Source: Thamnaconus septentrionalis
Lineage: Eukaryota; Chordata; Actinopteri; Tetraodontiformes; Monacanthidae
Reading direction: 5' to 3'
DNA length: 64,000 bases
NCBI GenBank assembly: GCA_009823395.1
Contig: CM020518.1
Span: forward strand, 10,902,501-10,966,500
The translations under genes were made by a program, and so were the position numbers. Shown here piece after piece: positions 1-13,300 of this stretch (the stretch's first letter is position 1; each line of letters opens with the position of its first letter). The notes under the pieces were generated by a model, which made no database searches, was not told the DNA's origin, and worked only from the letters and a program-made list of their open reading frames with translations.

Positions 1-3000
1 GAAATGTGCTCCCGCTCTGCAAACTCCCCTGCCCAGTTCCCCGCAATGTCTTCACAGCTGACTGTAAAAGTTGCCCAAGGATTTAATCTCTCCATAAGCC
101 TCCTGTTTGATCTCCCGCATCGTCGATGCTGTTGGTAAAGAGGGAAAAAAATAAAGTGTATTTCACACATATTAATCTTCAAATGCTACAAATTAACCTA
201 GAGTACGCCCCACTGGCTCGCAAATACAGCACAATCCATTAGCTTCTTTTAAAATGACGTCAGCGTTTCCATCTCCGGTGTAATTCTGCATTAAATTTCA
301 GGACATTTATGATCTAATAGGAAGAAAACCACTAAAGCTGTTGTTGATGTGGATCCAAATTGGACATGATCTGGTGATGTACTTCAGAGAAACAAGATTT
401 GCATTGCTCCAAGCTAGCGTATAGTTGTACAATCCACCAAAGCAGGGGGCGTACTGCAATATTAGTTGAATTCTGCCATTTCATTTACAACACGCTCCAA
501 CGTCCAGCATGAAATCTGCCCATCAGTCTTTCTGAAGACTGACAGTCATACATTTTTTATTATCACTGCCTTGGTAGTAGTAAGGTAGGATATGCTCTTA
601 GCTGAAAAATAGATCCATTAGTGAGTGTAACTGCATGGGAAGCGGAGAGAGACGAAGGAAAAGAGAAGTCTTAAAAGGTTTTCCTATTAGAGCATTTAGT
701 TCATATTGGTGTGGGGATGAGATGCACAATAACATCTGGAAAAAAAAGGGAAAGCCGGGAGTTTTTTCTAGTAAAATTCAGAATAGGTGGATTTAATTTT
801 TTTTCCTATTCCACCACTGTCCACCACCGTTCCTGCGTCGCCTATTTGGCTTGATGAAGACATACAAACTGCTCAGAGATATGCTGCCTGTGCTTTTGCA
901 GCATCTGTTTATCCTCACTCCAACGCTTTCACGATTGCCACGAACCTGCCTGGAATCTTAAATGAGCCTCTTCCTGAACGCTCCCGCTGAAGGGTTTTCC
1001 GTGCGCGGGCTTCAGTCAGCACAGCTGACAGAGGAGCACAAGGTCTGCCTGGAGACACAACCGGTAACTCTTCATCAGCTTCAGCTGCGTTCTACCCGTC
1101 AAGCCCAGTTTAAGAGTGCCAAAATAGATTGTGGGTCACCTGTAAGACATTTAAGTGGGTCAGCTTTTTCTTTTCTTTTCTTTTTTGTAGCCTTTGTTAG
1201 GTCTAGACTGCTCCCAGTTGAAGTCTTGTGTCTTCAAATGATATCATTTTACTGAGAGATTCCGATATCTGCCCATGAAAAGGTTTGATGGCACGGTGAG
1301 AAGCAGCTCCTGTTATACTGACAAACTTGACTATCCACTTGCTCAAAAAGGTTTCCACGGGTAGCCCACAGTTGCTGCAGGTTTTTTTTATTGTTGTTTT
1401 CGGAGGGGGCATTAATGTGGCATCAAACATGCACGTGGAATGAAAACATACACGTCTGTCCGCTGTCAGCCAACAAAAATTAAATGATGTGATTGTATTT
1501 TGGTTCTATCCGTCCTCGTGCTGTTAATATCTCCGGATACCGGCCCCGTAGTTTAGGACACATAATGAATGCCTGCATCTCGTTGGCTTTGACTAATGGA
1601 GCAAGGAAGTAGTTCCCACTCCGAGGAAATAGCAGGGCAGCAAGTGTTGAATTTGATTCATGCATCTGGCCTATTGCAGACCCATTGGGACCGACTTCAG
1701 AGGACCATTAGTTTTGTTGTCATTGCTAACTGCATCACACAAGAGACTTTGCTACATGGGGAGAATATTGCTTTTACAATTCCGCCCTTGTTTAGATATA
1801 TGGACTTCTGATAAACACACACGGTATATATTCTGATATGAGCCTATTGATTTCCATTTATGCTGTACAATAATCCCTGAAAATCTTTGCCGGTGAAGAC
1901 AAGCAGATTGCATCAACGTCGTTTCATTTCACCACTCGACTCTTTAAGATGCGTCCATCAGTGGCCCTGTTCCACCCACTCCATCTCATCACTTGTCTGA
2001 ACCGTTTGCTGACTGCGGTGGTTGGCGTAATAACTGCTGTGCTGAGACGCGCTTAATAACATCAAGTGGAGCGAAGGATTTCATGGCAACTGCTCTTTAT
2101 CAGCCTTGCATACATTGAAAATCAATGTCTTTAATAAAAAAAAAAGAAGCATCGCCATCCCTGGTGTCAGAATATCTGCACAGCAAAACTACTCAACTGA
2201 CCCAGTGTCACACACACTGGTGGTTCTTTATGGTGCCTGAACAGGTCTGACCTACGCTACTATAAATGCTTGACTAAATTAAATATCTCCAAAAAAAAAA
2301 AAACACACACAAGAACATTTAACACCCTAGTCAAGGCACAAAGCATGGAATAAACAGTAAGATCTGACTAAACTTCCATCTTGTCACAAAGCTGGGCACA
2401 GAACTCCCAGAAAGACAAAAAAAGAAAAGCATAAATAAATAAATGAATATATAGTCTTTTGTAATGAATATCATTACATAAAACAGCAAGAACATTCACT
2501 ATCCAAGTAAAAATTAGAGATGGCAGTACTCCCTGACTGGCCCATAATAGGGTTTTAATGTGCAGCGGTATAAAAAGAAACGTAGTGATCTGTGGGGGGG
2601 GAGAAAAATTACAAAGCGTCTCTGAGGGCCTGTCTCGTTATTATTAGCTTTAGATGGAAAAACACAAATGCTACCCAAGAGGCAGCGTCTTGCAGCAGGC
2701 AGCCGCCGTCTGACATTTGAATGGGTGGCAGGCTGATGGTGGAGGAGCTGAAAGAAACCACTCTACAGACGAAATGAGTCGGCAAATCATTACACCATTC
2801 CTCCTGTATCACAGACTCACAGGAGCCAACAAACCACAATATTTTCACTGGTCAGAATTTAGTTTAAAAAAAAAAAAAAAAGATTGCAATATGAACAATT
2901 TTATGTTCAACGGTTGGGCACATTTTATAGCTACTGAAGCCGAAATACAATTTGCCATGACTGGATTGTCCAACAATGGAGCGACAATCCCCAACGGCAA

Positions 3001-6000
3001 AATATGATCACGGCCACTGAGCTTTTTTTGGGGTCATCAATTCTTAAAACTGCCGTTGCCAAGAATACGTTGCACACAGAGCGACACATCCACAATGACA
3101 TGCATGCACCATGTGGGCGTCAAATCCGCAATCAAGAGCACTTTGCATGTTCACATACGTATTCGACGATGACGTCTTTGAGTTTCCCGAAAGTTTCATA
3201 GGGCATCCAGAAGTTTACGGTTCAAAGGAGGCTGCTGCCATCCTGGGAATGAAGGAAAAAAAAAAATTCTACACAGCATAAAGAGAACGCTCGTGATATC
3301 TTTGCCTGGAGACATAACTTTGCTAAAGTCTGTGGAGAAAGCAGTTGCATCAGCTTTCTGCTCTACCTGTGAGCAACGAAGACAAGCAAGAGCAGCTTCT
3401 GGGATAGAAGAAAGAAGAGGATAGAGCCACAATTTCTACCAGAATTTCAAAAATACGCCTAAACATTTTCCAAAGCAGAGCAAAACTCCTTGGGTTCACT
3501 TAATAATAACTGCGGCGCATTGTTGGAAGTTCCGTAAATCTACGGAGTCTCCAAGTCCATTTTTTAGAGGGGTTTCTTGACAGCTTCTGTTGCAAACACA
3601 GCCACACGACACAAAATGAGCCTCGCTTCTCTGTTTTACACTCCCAACACAAATTACAAATACAAAGGTAAGTGGACTACAAAAGTTGACTAAAAACAAT
3701 AAGTGCTGCTTAAGAGCCAGGGTGGGTGGGATGATTTTTACAACAAAAGAATGAGGCCGAATGCTTTTCTTTATGGACAACTTGCTTCAGTCACAGTTGT
3801 GATTTCCACGCTTGGGATCAATAAAGTATATCTATCTATCTATGGCAAGAGTTAAGTTGAACAACTGGCCATGAAGCTGCAGCATTAAACCTTGGCCCCA
3901 AACACGATTCGACTTGAACTGCAGCTCCCGGCTACATCCGCCGTGATAAATCTCTCCTTTTACTAATGGCTTAAATGAGTTTTATGTCATAGGTAAACCA
4001 CGGATAAATTAATCAGATTTCAGGATGGTTCCATGAGTTGTGCAAAAGTTTTTTCAGCAGTCTTTTTCCGAGAAGAAGTGGCTAGCCATAAAGGGTGGAC
4101 AGAGCCCATTGTTGAACAAATATACCCAAGTTTATCGGCATCCTCCAGAGCAATTAAGGAGTCTTGGTTCCTTCCCAAAAGTAGGGCAGAGACGCACCAC
4201 CACTGCACGCCCCATTACAACTTTAATGCTGAAGCTAGCAGTCCTGCACGCAGAGCAGAAAGTTTGTTTCATCGAAATGCATTCCTCTGAAATGGTACAA
4301 TGATTGTTTTCACCACGGAGAATATGCAGAGTGCTGAGGAAACTATGGGTCCGAATCTAAATCATTTGCAACTGCAGCGTTTTTCTCGATAAGGTTTCAG
4401 GGGAAGCTCTTCGGGGGGGAGAAGAAGTGTCCGCCTTACAGGTTAGAGCGCAGAGCTAGCAGCGGAATTGCCGATTCGATTTCAGTGACAAATGTGGGCA
4501 AGAAGCTGAAAAGGCGGCCCCCGCCGCTCCATCACTGCAGCGGCTGAGGTGACCCAGAGAAAGGCCAGCGACCCCATCTTCCCCCCTGGAGCTGCTTAGC
4601 CACCAGCAGATTAGACTGTGGTTGCACTGGGAGGCCTGACACTACGGGAACAAGTGCAGCGTGAGCTTGCAAAAGAGAGGGTTCGTCTCAGCAAAACCCT
4701 GGCAGAGAAAATTACAACCCCAAACAACTCTGGACCCTGCAACCCTGCCTAGCGCTGAGCTGAAAAGTAAAAAACAAAACAAAAAAAACAAACACAGTTA
4801 GCAACAAGCTAGTGTCCCGTTGTTATAAATAGCTCACAAGCCACAGGGTCCTTTCTCTGCTGACCTCAAACACGCCACAGTCCATGTGACTCTGAAAGGA
4901 CGTGCCGTAACATTTAAAATAGCATGCCAATGAAGTCCGATGGCTTCGCTGGGTAATTCACCTCTGCCGAATACCTTCTCTTTGGAAGGTGTAAACACTA
5001 TTTCTTAAGGACGTAGTATTTAAAGGTCAAATTAAAAAAAAAAGAAGCCTTTCAGGAAGTCTGACACTGCTGTACCTGCACACAAATTGGAACAGTCCAG
5101 TCTCTCGTAGCACAACACAACACAACACAGCTGCCAGAATGTGCCACATTCAATGGGCAAGACGGCATTGAATAGCATGCAAATGAATAAACATGTCCAT
5201 CAATCGTTTAGCATTGCCGTGGATGAGTGTCATCTACAAGAGAAATGTGTATATTTTGATGTCTCTTCACAAAGAATGTTCCATTTTTTTGAGGAAAGAC
5301 AAGTAGAGCCTCTTGCATCTTGACTGTTTGCTGAACTTTCGATAGCAGGAAGTCAGTTATCCTACAAATCAGGCCCTATATCGGCGAAAGTGCTGTGATT
5401 GGGCTGGCAGGGGGAGAAAAAAAAAAAAAACAAGTGGCAGAGTGGAAATCATTTTGAATGGGAGAGTGGCCAGACCTATTTGTAAGAGAAAAAAAAATGG
5501 GCAATCAAACTGGTTCAGTTCCCAGACGATGATCTACCACTAGAATAATAACCACCTCTGAAATGCTGATACTGGCTTTTTACCGTAAATATCGAACAAT
5601 TTGTCTAACACTAACCTGTGTTTGTCCAAAAGAACATCGCCATGCCTCCTCCACAGGCTCCACACTCTGTTCTTTCTGGATCCAAATCAAGAATCTCTAA
5701 ACACAAACTCTCCAGTCTCGGTTTGAGCAGACGTGACACAGGCTTTGTGCGTCTGTTACTGATGAGGCTGGTGACAAAATGCCAAGATGCCCAAGTCCGA
5801 ACTCTGCTCCGACTCTGTGGGAAGTCTTGTTGTTGCCAATGCCGGGAACAGCTAGAAATTAACAGTGCCTCTCGTTTAACAGGTCAAGTGTCGAAGGAAG
5901 AATAAAGAGATTTCTGTTTCTTTTTTCCTCCATTTTTAATTTGTCACTTTGGCAGTTGAATCGGCCTGAGAGCTGAAGCGCAAGTGAAGAAATAGTAATG

Positions 6001-7714
6001 CAGAAAGGGAGCAACAGGCCATGAAGGTGAGTAAGAGCAAGAAGTGGAAATATATGCAGTACATATGAAACCGTGGGGGACTTCCACAATCCATTTTAAG
6101 CATAATGCCACATACCAGCTATAAATGGCAACACTGGTCAACCTGTTGAATTGGTTTAAGCTTGTAATTCAGCCAATGCAAAGACCGGCTTGTTCCTGCC
6201 GCTCAGCATCTAGGAAAGGGACCATCATCATCCTCAAAAATCAAAAGCCGCAATGAGCGTGTCAATTATTGAGAAAATGTAAATAATGACACAGTTTACA
6301 TTCAATAGTCAAAATGAAAGCAGCTCTAGGTAACTTGAGCTTGCTGCGAGTTCGCTACGCAATAACGCCGTAGCAAATGTTCAACACTTTTATTACTTCG
6401 TCTATCATCGAGGTTACTTATTGGGTTCCATTCTGTCATTTTACAATCTTATGTATTTGTAATAGTAGTATGTAAGACTGCCTCTAAATAAACGTGTGAC
6501 GTTGCTGTAAAGTGGTTTGTACGGCGTGTCGGGTCGCGCTTGAAAGTTACGCAGTGCAGTTCCAGCCGGAAACAACCCCCCTCTCGCTGCCGAGGCGGCA
6601 CCATTGATCCTATTAATCCTATTAATCGTTTATCGACCGCTTTATTTATGGATTCATAATTTAATGGTCGAAAAGTTACCAAGAGCTGCTTGAAGGTGAT
6701 GATACAACTGATGGTTCAAATACAGAAAAAGCACCAAAAAAAAGCACAGTGAACACTATCATGGCGAAGACTCGGCTCACACGTTTTGTCTCTCCCGCGT
6801 ACGTTTCACTTGTTGCCGGGTTCGTAACGCCGTTGCCGCATGTCTCAGGTTAGCAAACAAGAAACCGCACTCAAAAGCAGCACAGAGAGTTGACGGTTCG
6901 ACAAGGAGGGTGAGGAAAAAAAAGAAAAAGAGGATCTACGAACAGAATGGAACAAAACTGGTAAGATGTAGCACTTGTCTGATCCTTGAGAGGGGAGAGG
7001 TTTCATTACCTGGGGGAGCAGGGTTTTCTTTTCTTTTCTTCTTCTTCTCCTCCTCCCGCTGCCTGTCGAAGACGTGGCGCCGCAACACAAACGTCACCAT
7101 TTCTATGCCCACGTGGGGATTTCTGTGGCACCAACAGGAGGCGGCATGCGAAGACGCACGCCGTGATGGATGGATCCCTGTGTCCTGGAGGATGGACGGG
7201 GTCAGCAGAGTTCAAATTGCTGATGGAGATACTTCCCTGCTCCGGCCTCACGACTTCTTCCTTTTAATTAACCTCTCTGGGAGGAGCAGTCTCTGGCTTT
7301 AGAGGTGCTCCCAGACCAGAAAGTCCAGTCATTAGGACTCATCTGACCTCTGCAAGTCCCGACAGCTTCCGCACGCTTCTCTTCCTCCAAGCCTGGAACC
7401 CCCTGGCAGCTCAGGTGTGGCCGCGCAACTCAGAGGACGAAAGCAGCGGCTGTTTCCGGATGCATCCCACGATGTGAAATTCTCTTGCTGGCCAACAAAA
7501 CTCTCTCCAATGATGGGGTTTTCTAGGCAAAAGGATTAGTTTTGGTGGGTTTTCTGTTGCAGTGAGCTCTGTGCACGGTTCCAACCCATCCGGTTGCCCA
7601 GTGAAAATAATGGACCCCCAGGTGGGCGCGGGAGAACCAAAGTATAAAGTTTTAAGAAACAAGGGAGGCTCCGTCCGCCCATCCGTCTGTTTCCTATCAC
7701 CTCTGATCCCGCAC
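1..7714. other. upstream non-coding DNA, no gene recognised
   Basis: I see no exon here with both credible splice sites and a recognisable protein. The open frames are short, overlap on both strands and often lack an ATG. The stretch holds A-rich tracts (for example near 2140, 2290, 2867 and 5410), a retroposon tail at 3784-3842 and a pyrimidine tract near 7023-7057. An unrecognised conserved non-coding element cannot be excluded by eye. Confidence 0.55.
3784..3842 (+). repeat. retroposon 3' tail with (TATC)n
   Basis: The phrase 'gggatcaataaagtatatctatctatctatgg' ends in short TATC units. This is the usual 3' end of fish LINE/SINE copies that finish in 'gatcaataaagtatctatc'. The body upstream is too degenerate for me to place its 5' end. 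Confidence 0.5.
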
Positions 7715-7770
7715 TCGGCGGTTGCAGGGCTGGATCCCATCCCAGCGGTGCACTGGCGAAGAGAAAGTAA
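7715..7770 (-). repeat. antisense fragment of a SINE-like repeat
   Basis: The segment 'gggctggatcccatcccagc' is the reverse complement of the 3' part of the fish SINE seen intact at 22.3-22.65 kb ('cagctgggataggctcca'). It lies about 70 bp upstream of a sense copy of the same family, so the two form an inverted pair. It is decayed and the edges are approximate. Confidence 0.45.
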
Positions 7771-7834
7771 TGCATATCTTCAGGCACTGACGACTGACAG
7801 CAAAGGTATATTGCGGGCTCAGTTCAGACCCGGG

Positions 7835-8040
7835 GCCAGTCTGTGCGTGCCTGGGTTCCCCCCAGGTGTTCCGGCTTTCTCCCACATTTTAAACGCATCC
7901 GTTTCAGGCTAACTGCCAACTCAAAATTGTCTGTAGGTACGATAATGAGTTTGCGATGAAGCAGCGAATCGTCCAGGCTGCTACCCCGCCTTCACCCCGA
8001 CACTGCTGGGATGGACTCTCGCACTACTGAGTGCACGGAG
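7835..8040 (+). repeat. degenerate sense copy of the fish SINE-like repeat
   Basis: It keeps the order of landmarks seen at 22.3 kb: a 'gttctccggcttcctcccaca'-like block, an 'aaattgtctgtagg' block, then 'cgtccaggctgctaccccgccttc' and 'gctgggatggactc'. Many substitutions mark it as an old insertion. The family name is left open. Confidence 0.55.
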
Positions 8041-10179
8041 ACCAATGATGGAAAACGAACAGATGGAATAAGCACTGTACCATTTATTTGTAGCTGAGCG
8101 ATTATCATATTGTTACATTTTGATATAATTTAATCTAATCTCTGCATCTGATGAGATCCGCGCGCACCACAAGACGTTCCACGGCAAAAAGCAAAAACCA
8201 GCGTCCTCGCCCAATGACCGTGACGGTTTTATTGCCATATTAACCGCGGCGGCTCTCGCCAGATGCTTTTGTGTCCTCCTCATCCCTCATTTCTTCTCTC
8301 GCGGGCCTTGTAGTCTAGTTATGTGCCGACAAAGAAGAAGCCCGCAGAGAAATAACAGCAATAAAATAAAGCAACCCCTCCCCCGCCCTTTTTGCACATA
8401 AGACCTCTGAGGGACAAACAAGACTCTGCGGTCCTCCAGGAAGAAACCCCTCCGAGTGATGCCCCAGAACAGGCGGATCAAACGCCCCCTCCCCGCGGCT
8501 TCCCGCCTTCTGCCGCATCTCTCCCTATTTTGGTTTGCCTTCTTTCATGTTGGGGAACACTGGCTTAAGTGGCTCTAGTGGAGCTCTGTGATGGGCTCTC
8601 AAATGAAGCTTGTGTTGAGCTCGGGGAAATAAATTGGTTTGTTCTCCAAAGGCTGCGAATACTTTTTGCCGCCCCCTGCTGCCCGTCATCTGATCTTCGC
8701 GGCGGGGAAAGGAGGCAAAAAAAAATAAAAAAAACAGAAAACAAAAGTACATAAGGGCAGGCGGGCAAGAGGCCTGGAGGGGATGAAAGAGGGGAGGGGT
8801 TTATTCAAAAAAAATATATATATATATATTAAAGTGGAGTGGGATGAGTCATGCCATTTGTTCCTACAGAGCATTTACATTCCATTTCTGTGGAGAGTTT
8901 TACACATGCAAAGTGAACTTGCCCTGCGCCATTTATCCACGTCGGGGAAGAAAACGTGGAGAGATGTGCGTGGCCCCACAGCTCCCCCATGTGGTCAAAC
9001 GGGTGGGGGAGGGAAATCCAACGCTGAACAATATTTCTACAAGCTGTTTTTTCACCAGACTGTTTTCCAGTGTCTACGTTACTGCCACGGTTCTCTTCAC
9101 CGTACACCAAAAGGCCAAGCAGCCCATGTTTTTACATCCACACGTCTCTGATTTTGTCAGACGCCTGACATTTGTGTATCTGTTTTTCTGCAGCCTGCCT
9201 CTGACGGTCTATCATTCTGCCTATATGTTTATCTGAGAGCGTGCGTCCTTGTCTGTTTATTGTATGCGGCATACATTTTCTTATACCGACATCACGGATT
9301 AGTAGAACCTTGGGTGAAAGATTAGCATTTTTCCATCTAGCTCTGCATCAACAATTTGAGTTTTCTGCATCCGAGTTCCATTGCAGGGGTCCAGAACATA
9401 ACATAAACTGTATATCTGGGTGGAAAAATAGCCATCTGGGCTCCGGGTTTACGTTGTTTTAACGTTTAAACTCACTGCATCACTAATAAGAAATTTTTGC
9501 AATGAGGCTGTTGATTTCTGTTTCTGTTGATTATAAGCAAGTAATTAAGTGTATCTGGGCCACGCGTGTCACACCGATTAAAATGCTTCCAAGCCAATTA
9601 TAAAACTTAAGAGCCCTGCCCAGAACTCCCTCATTATCTCACAGATTCTGTGAGATTCTTTCTTCACATGAAGAGGATGAAGTTGCTGGATGCTCCAGCG
9701 AGTCCCAACGAAGACAGCATCCTCCTCGGTTCGATCGGTGCTGCTCATTCTTTGTAAGAAAAGAGATGAAGGAATCTGAAGTTGTCCATCATTAAAGGAC
9801 ATGTGTTATTTGATTGTATCCCTGAACTGAGATGCTCTACAGAGCTGAGGAGGAAGTTGGGTGGATTTACAATAAATAAATAGATAATTATTTTGGTCAC
9901 CGTGTCCCATCCGTGGCTGATATGCTTCATTTATCTGTGACAGGCAGTGTTAAATAATAAGAGGATAAATACGGAATCCAATCCAAACGTGGCAAGCCTC
10001 TCCGGGTGGGGGGGTTGTGGGGTGGAAGGAAGATAATTAAATCGAGCCAAAGCCTTGACTCGTTCCAACAAAGACAGCCGTGAAACAGCCAAGTGCACAA
10101 AAAAAATTTTACGGGCAGATTCGGACCTCCAGCAGCCAAGCGGCCTCATAAAGAAAGGCTGAATCCACCCACCCTACAG
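8041..10179. other. non-coding stretch
   Basis: No gene recognised. It holds A-rich tracts around 8720 and an (AT)n run at 8813-8829. The open frames around 8783-9236 overlap in several frames and show no protein I know. Confidence 0.5.
8813..8829. repeat. (AT)n microsatellite
   Basis: An uninterrupted AT run follows an A8 tract. Confidence 0.9.
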
Positions 10180-10317
10180 TTCCTGGTTTCCTGTCCAGCC
10201 CCAGAGTTGTGGTCCATAGGGGTCCATCTTCAGGCTGAGCTACGTGCCAGGGCGCTGCTCTGTCTGCTCCCCCTCATCAACAGTCCCAACGAGCAGACCG
10301 CCAAGGACCACTGGCAG
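10180..10317 (+). CDS. candidate internal coding exon, product unknown
   Basis: A 138-bp block, exactly 46 codons, lies between a plausible acceptor ('cacccaccctacag') and a good donor ('tggcag|gtaatg'). It is open in one frame in phase 0 at both ends. The predicted peptide starts FLVSCPAPELWSIGV and ends SPNEQTAKDHWQ. It has a leucine-rich middle (ARALLCLLPLI) and a polar end, and codon third positions are rich in G/C, as in a real exon. I do not recognise the family. It could be an exon of an unidentified gene, an isolated pseudo-exon, or part of a non-coding transcript. No partner exon was found nearby, and it does not match the known N-terminus of DAB2IP. Confidence 0.35.
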
Positions 10318-13300
10318 GTAATGAATCGCATTTTGCAGTCCATGTCGCAGTGCCACATTGTTTCGAAAAGGAGGCGAGAGGAAAATCTGGACGCAAATGC
10401 AGATTGTTTATCGGTGATTTGTAGAGCCATTGAGCGAGGCGGGGGGTATATATGCCAAATTTGATCAATGAGGCTCAAATGAGGAAAAGCTGGTCCAACC
10501 CAGCCATTTGAAAAGAGATAGCATGAGACATAGCTAGATAAACATAAATCAAATAAATAAAGTGGCAGTTGTAATTTGTCAGTGACACATTAAACTTACT
10601 TATAAATAATTCTAAACTGAAATACAAAACCGCCCACCAGGGGGCTTCTAAGATGTTTGCCAAAACAACAATGTAAAAAAAAAAGTAAATAAATAACTGC
10701 ATCAGAAGTCCCACCTACTTCCTATTTGAGCGGCAGCACGATTAAAAACTCATCCGGTTGTTGAATTTTTCATTATTTTCTTCTCCCGTTTCCACCAATT
10801 CCCAGACTTTTCCACGGTACAACGGAGAGGCTGCTAGTACCCAGAGTCAACGTTCTCCACAGGGACGCCACAATGAAAGCCGGCCTGTCAACCTTGACTC
10901 GACTTTGTAACTTTGCTGACGGTCAAACGCTGGTTTCGACGCCTTTTGCACAACCATCTACGCAAATATCCTTTTTTTCTCTCTGCTACCAAGCCGCTAC
11001 AGCCACCAAGGTCAAAATGATGCTAATTGAAAGCTCCAAACACATTTTTTTTTTCCATTGCCAGAGTGAAACCACACGGCTGTTAGCCTTCAAAACCTCA
11101 GTTTGTTTGCATGCATGGATTAGAGTCCCTGTTAATGCATAACCATGAAAAGAACAGGGATCACTGCGTAGATAAAATCTGTTACACAAACAGAAGTTTA
11201 GCCCTGAAATGGCAAATTTGGTGGAATTGGTTTCCGGGCAACGCCATGGAGGGATGATGATTAACGTGTGTGAGCTTTAGTTAAAGTTCTGTTCAGTTTT
11301 AGTGCTGCGACGAAATAATCATTGTCCTTTACACTGCGGCGACAGCAACAGGAAAAACAGGAGACCTATCTGCTAGCCATGCCGATGTTTGGGAAATTTG
11401 CATCAACACTGCAGGAGCAACTGTTTGATCAGATTGGGCGGTGTCCTCGGGGGGGAAAGATGTCCACTCCTGATTGGCTTTGACAAGAATATAATCAAAC
11501 ACCACATCAGGGCTCAGCCACGAGGTTCCAATTCCCAGCTGGTCTCATGTCATCCTTTGCAGGATGCCTCGAGCTGTTGCTGCCTGGCTCAGCCTGCAAT
11601 AAATCTAATTTGTCTGTATCAAATGAGACAGTTTTTTTTTTTTCTCCAAGCATCTTCCAGTTTTGAGTGTCACATGTGACACGCGTCATAATTTCAATTC
11701 GCGACGCCTCGTTTTCACGGGCTGGCAGCTCTTGTTTTTCTGGTGCAAGTTATTATTGGAACGGCAAAATCTAGGGTGCTGCTGAAACTCTCATATGGCG
11801 AGAACACTAAGGAATTTTTCATTTGCTTAAGGAGTGTTCTGGAGGCGCCTGACGAGACAGACAGCAGACTTCTTGGATGAGACGTCTCTGATGTTGCGGC
11901 TGTTGAAAACAAGAGACCTCCGGGACCCAACGAGTCGCATGAGGTGATCCGCTTTCTCCGCTGCGATGTTTCCTTCCCTATCATTGAAAAGCGTGCACGC
12001 GGGGACTTAACGCACGGAACTGCGCAATCCACCGCAATGTGTGCATCGAAACGAGTGACGTCACTGTTGAGGGAATGACCTCTCGTAACACTGTTAACAC
12101 CCACTTGACTTCACTGCAAAAGCACTCCACCGCCACAGGAGAGGACTAATCAACTCATAAGAGTTAAATGATGCTCTTGAAGTGCTGTCAGTTATTTCCA
12201 AGCTGCCGCTGTTTTGTCTCAGAAATTAACAAGTCCCATTTCTCCCCGTACAAGTTTCTTCCTACCCAACATATAAATATATGTTGATATATAAATATTT
12301 TTTAACCTTATCCAATGTGTGTGTTGTGACAGAGTGGTTCCCCTTCCAGGTCTGTGCAGGCCTGTTCAGCCCCACAAGTCCTCAGCTTCCCGGTGGAGTG
12401 CAGCAATGTGGCGCGTGTGAAGTGGATGGATGATGCCATTCCAGAAACGACTGATGCTTCGTTTAAAAGCAAACCTCTAAACGGAGCGCGAGAGCAACAA
12501 GGTCGCCAGGGAGGGAGGGAGGCAGCGTGTGTGAGTGCGCACGCGTGTGCACGCTGGCTTTCATTGAAAGGCTTTGGATGGAAGGGCTCAGCACGACATC
12601 TTAATAGATTTATATTGTTAGGTTGCTCTGACCTTTTCACTGTAAGCGACCGTACATCAAATTTCAGTTTTTAACAGAGATTGCAACTACAGCCATAGAA
12701 AATGGAACAAAGGAAAACTGAAATAATTACTTCAAAGCTACATTAAGTGCAGAGGTTTTTTTGTGGAATGCATGCCTAGGAAGATAAAACTTCAACTAAA
12801 ACTTTTTTTGTGCGTAAACAGCGGGCTAAATATGCTGTTTCTGGAGGTCTGTAGAGTTGCTTTGGCTGACTAATTGCAAGACTCCACTGAAGTCTAGAAC
12901 AAGATAAAGATGGGTACAATACAGCAGCCTCGCGCATAACATTTCCCGGACGGTAAACATTGCTTTGAAATATTTTCAGCGCTACGAAACCTGTTGCAAA
13001 GATTTCCATAATGAGAAAAGTTTGGAGAAGATGTACCTGCGCTCAAAACGCATCATTAACCCCGCGGCCTTTCATGCGTTGGCGCAAATGTCAACGGCAA
13101 CACAATGCATACGCGGCGTTAAAGGCCACACTGCATCATCTTAGCGTCTGTTGTGTAGCTTCCATCAAGAAAACACAGGACCGCCACTAATAAACCAACA
13201 CATCTGCGTAACAGATCTTGGCGACTTCGTGCAGCTTGTGTTCACTCACTTGTTTGCCTAATGACTTTCCAATGGCTAAATTCCACGGTTTTGTTTGCGC

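Noticed and set aside
4033..4303. Two overlapping 85-87-codon plus-strand frames
   Set aside because: No splice sites, no family match, and several frames are open together; treated as chance.
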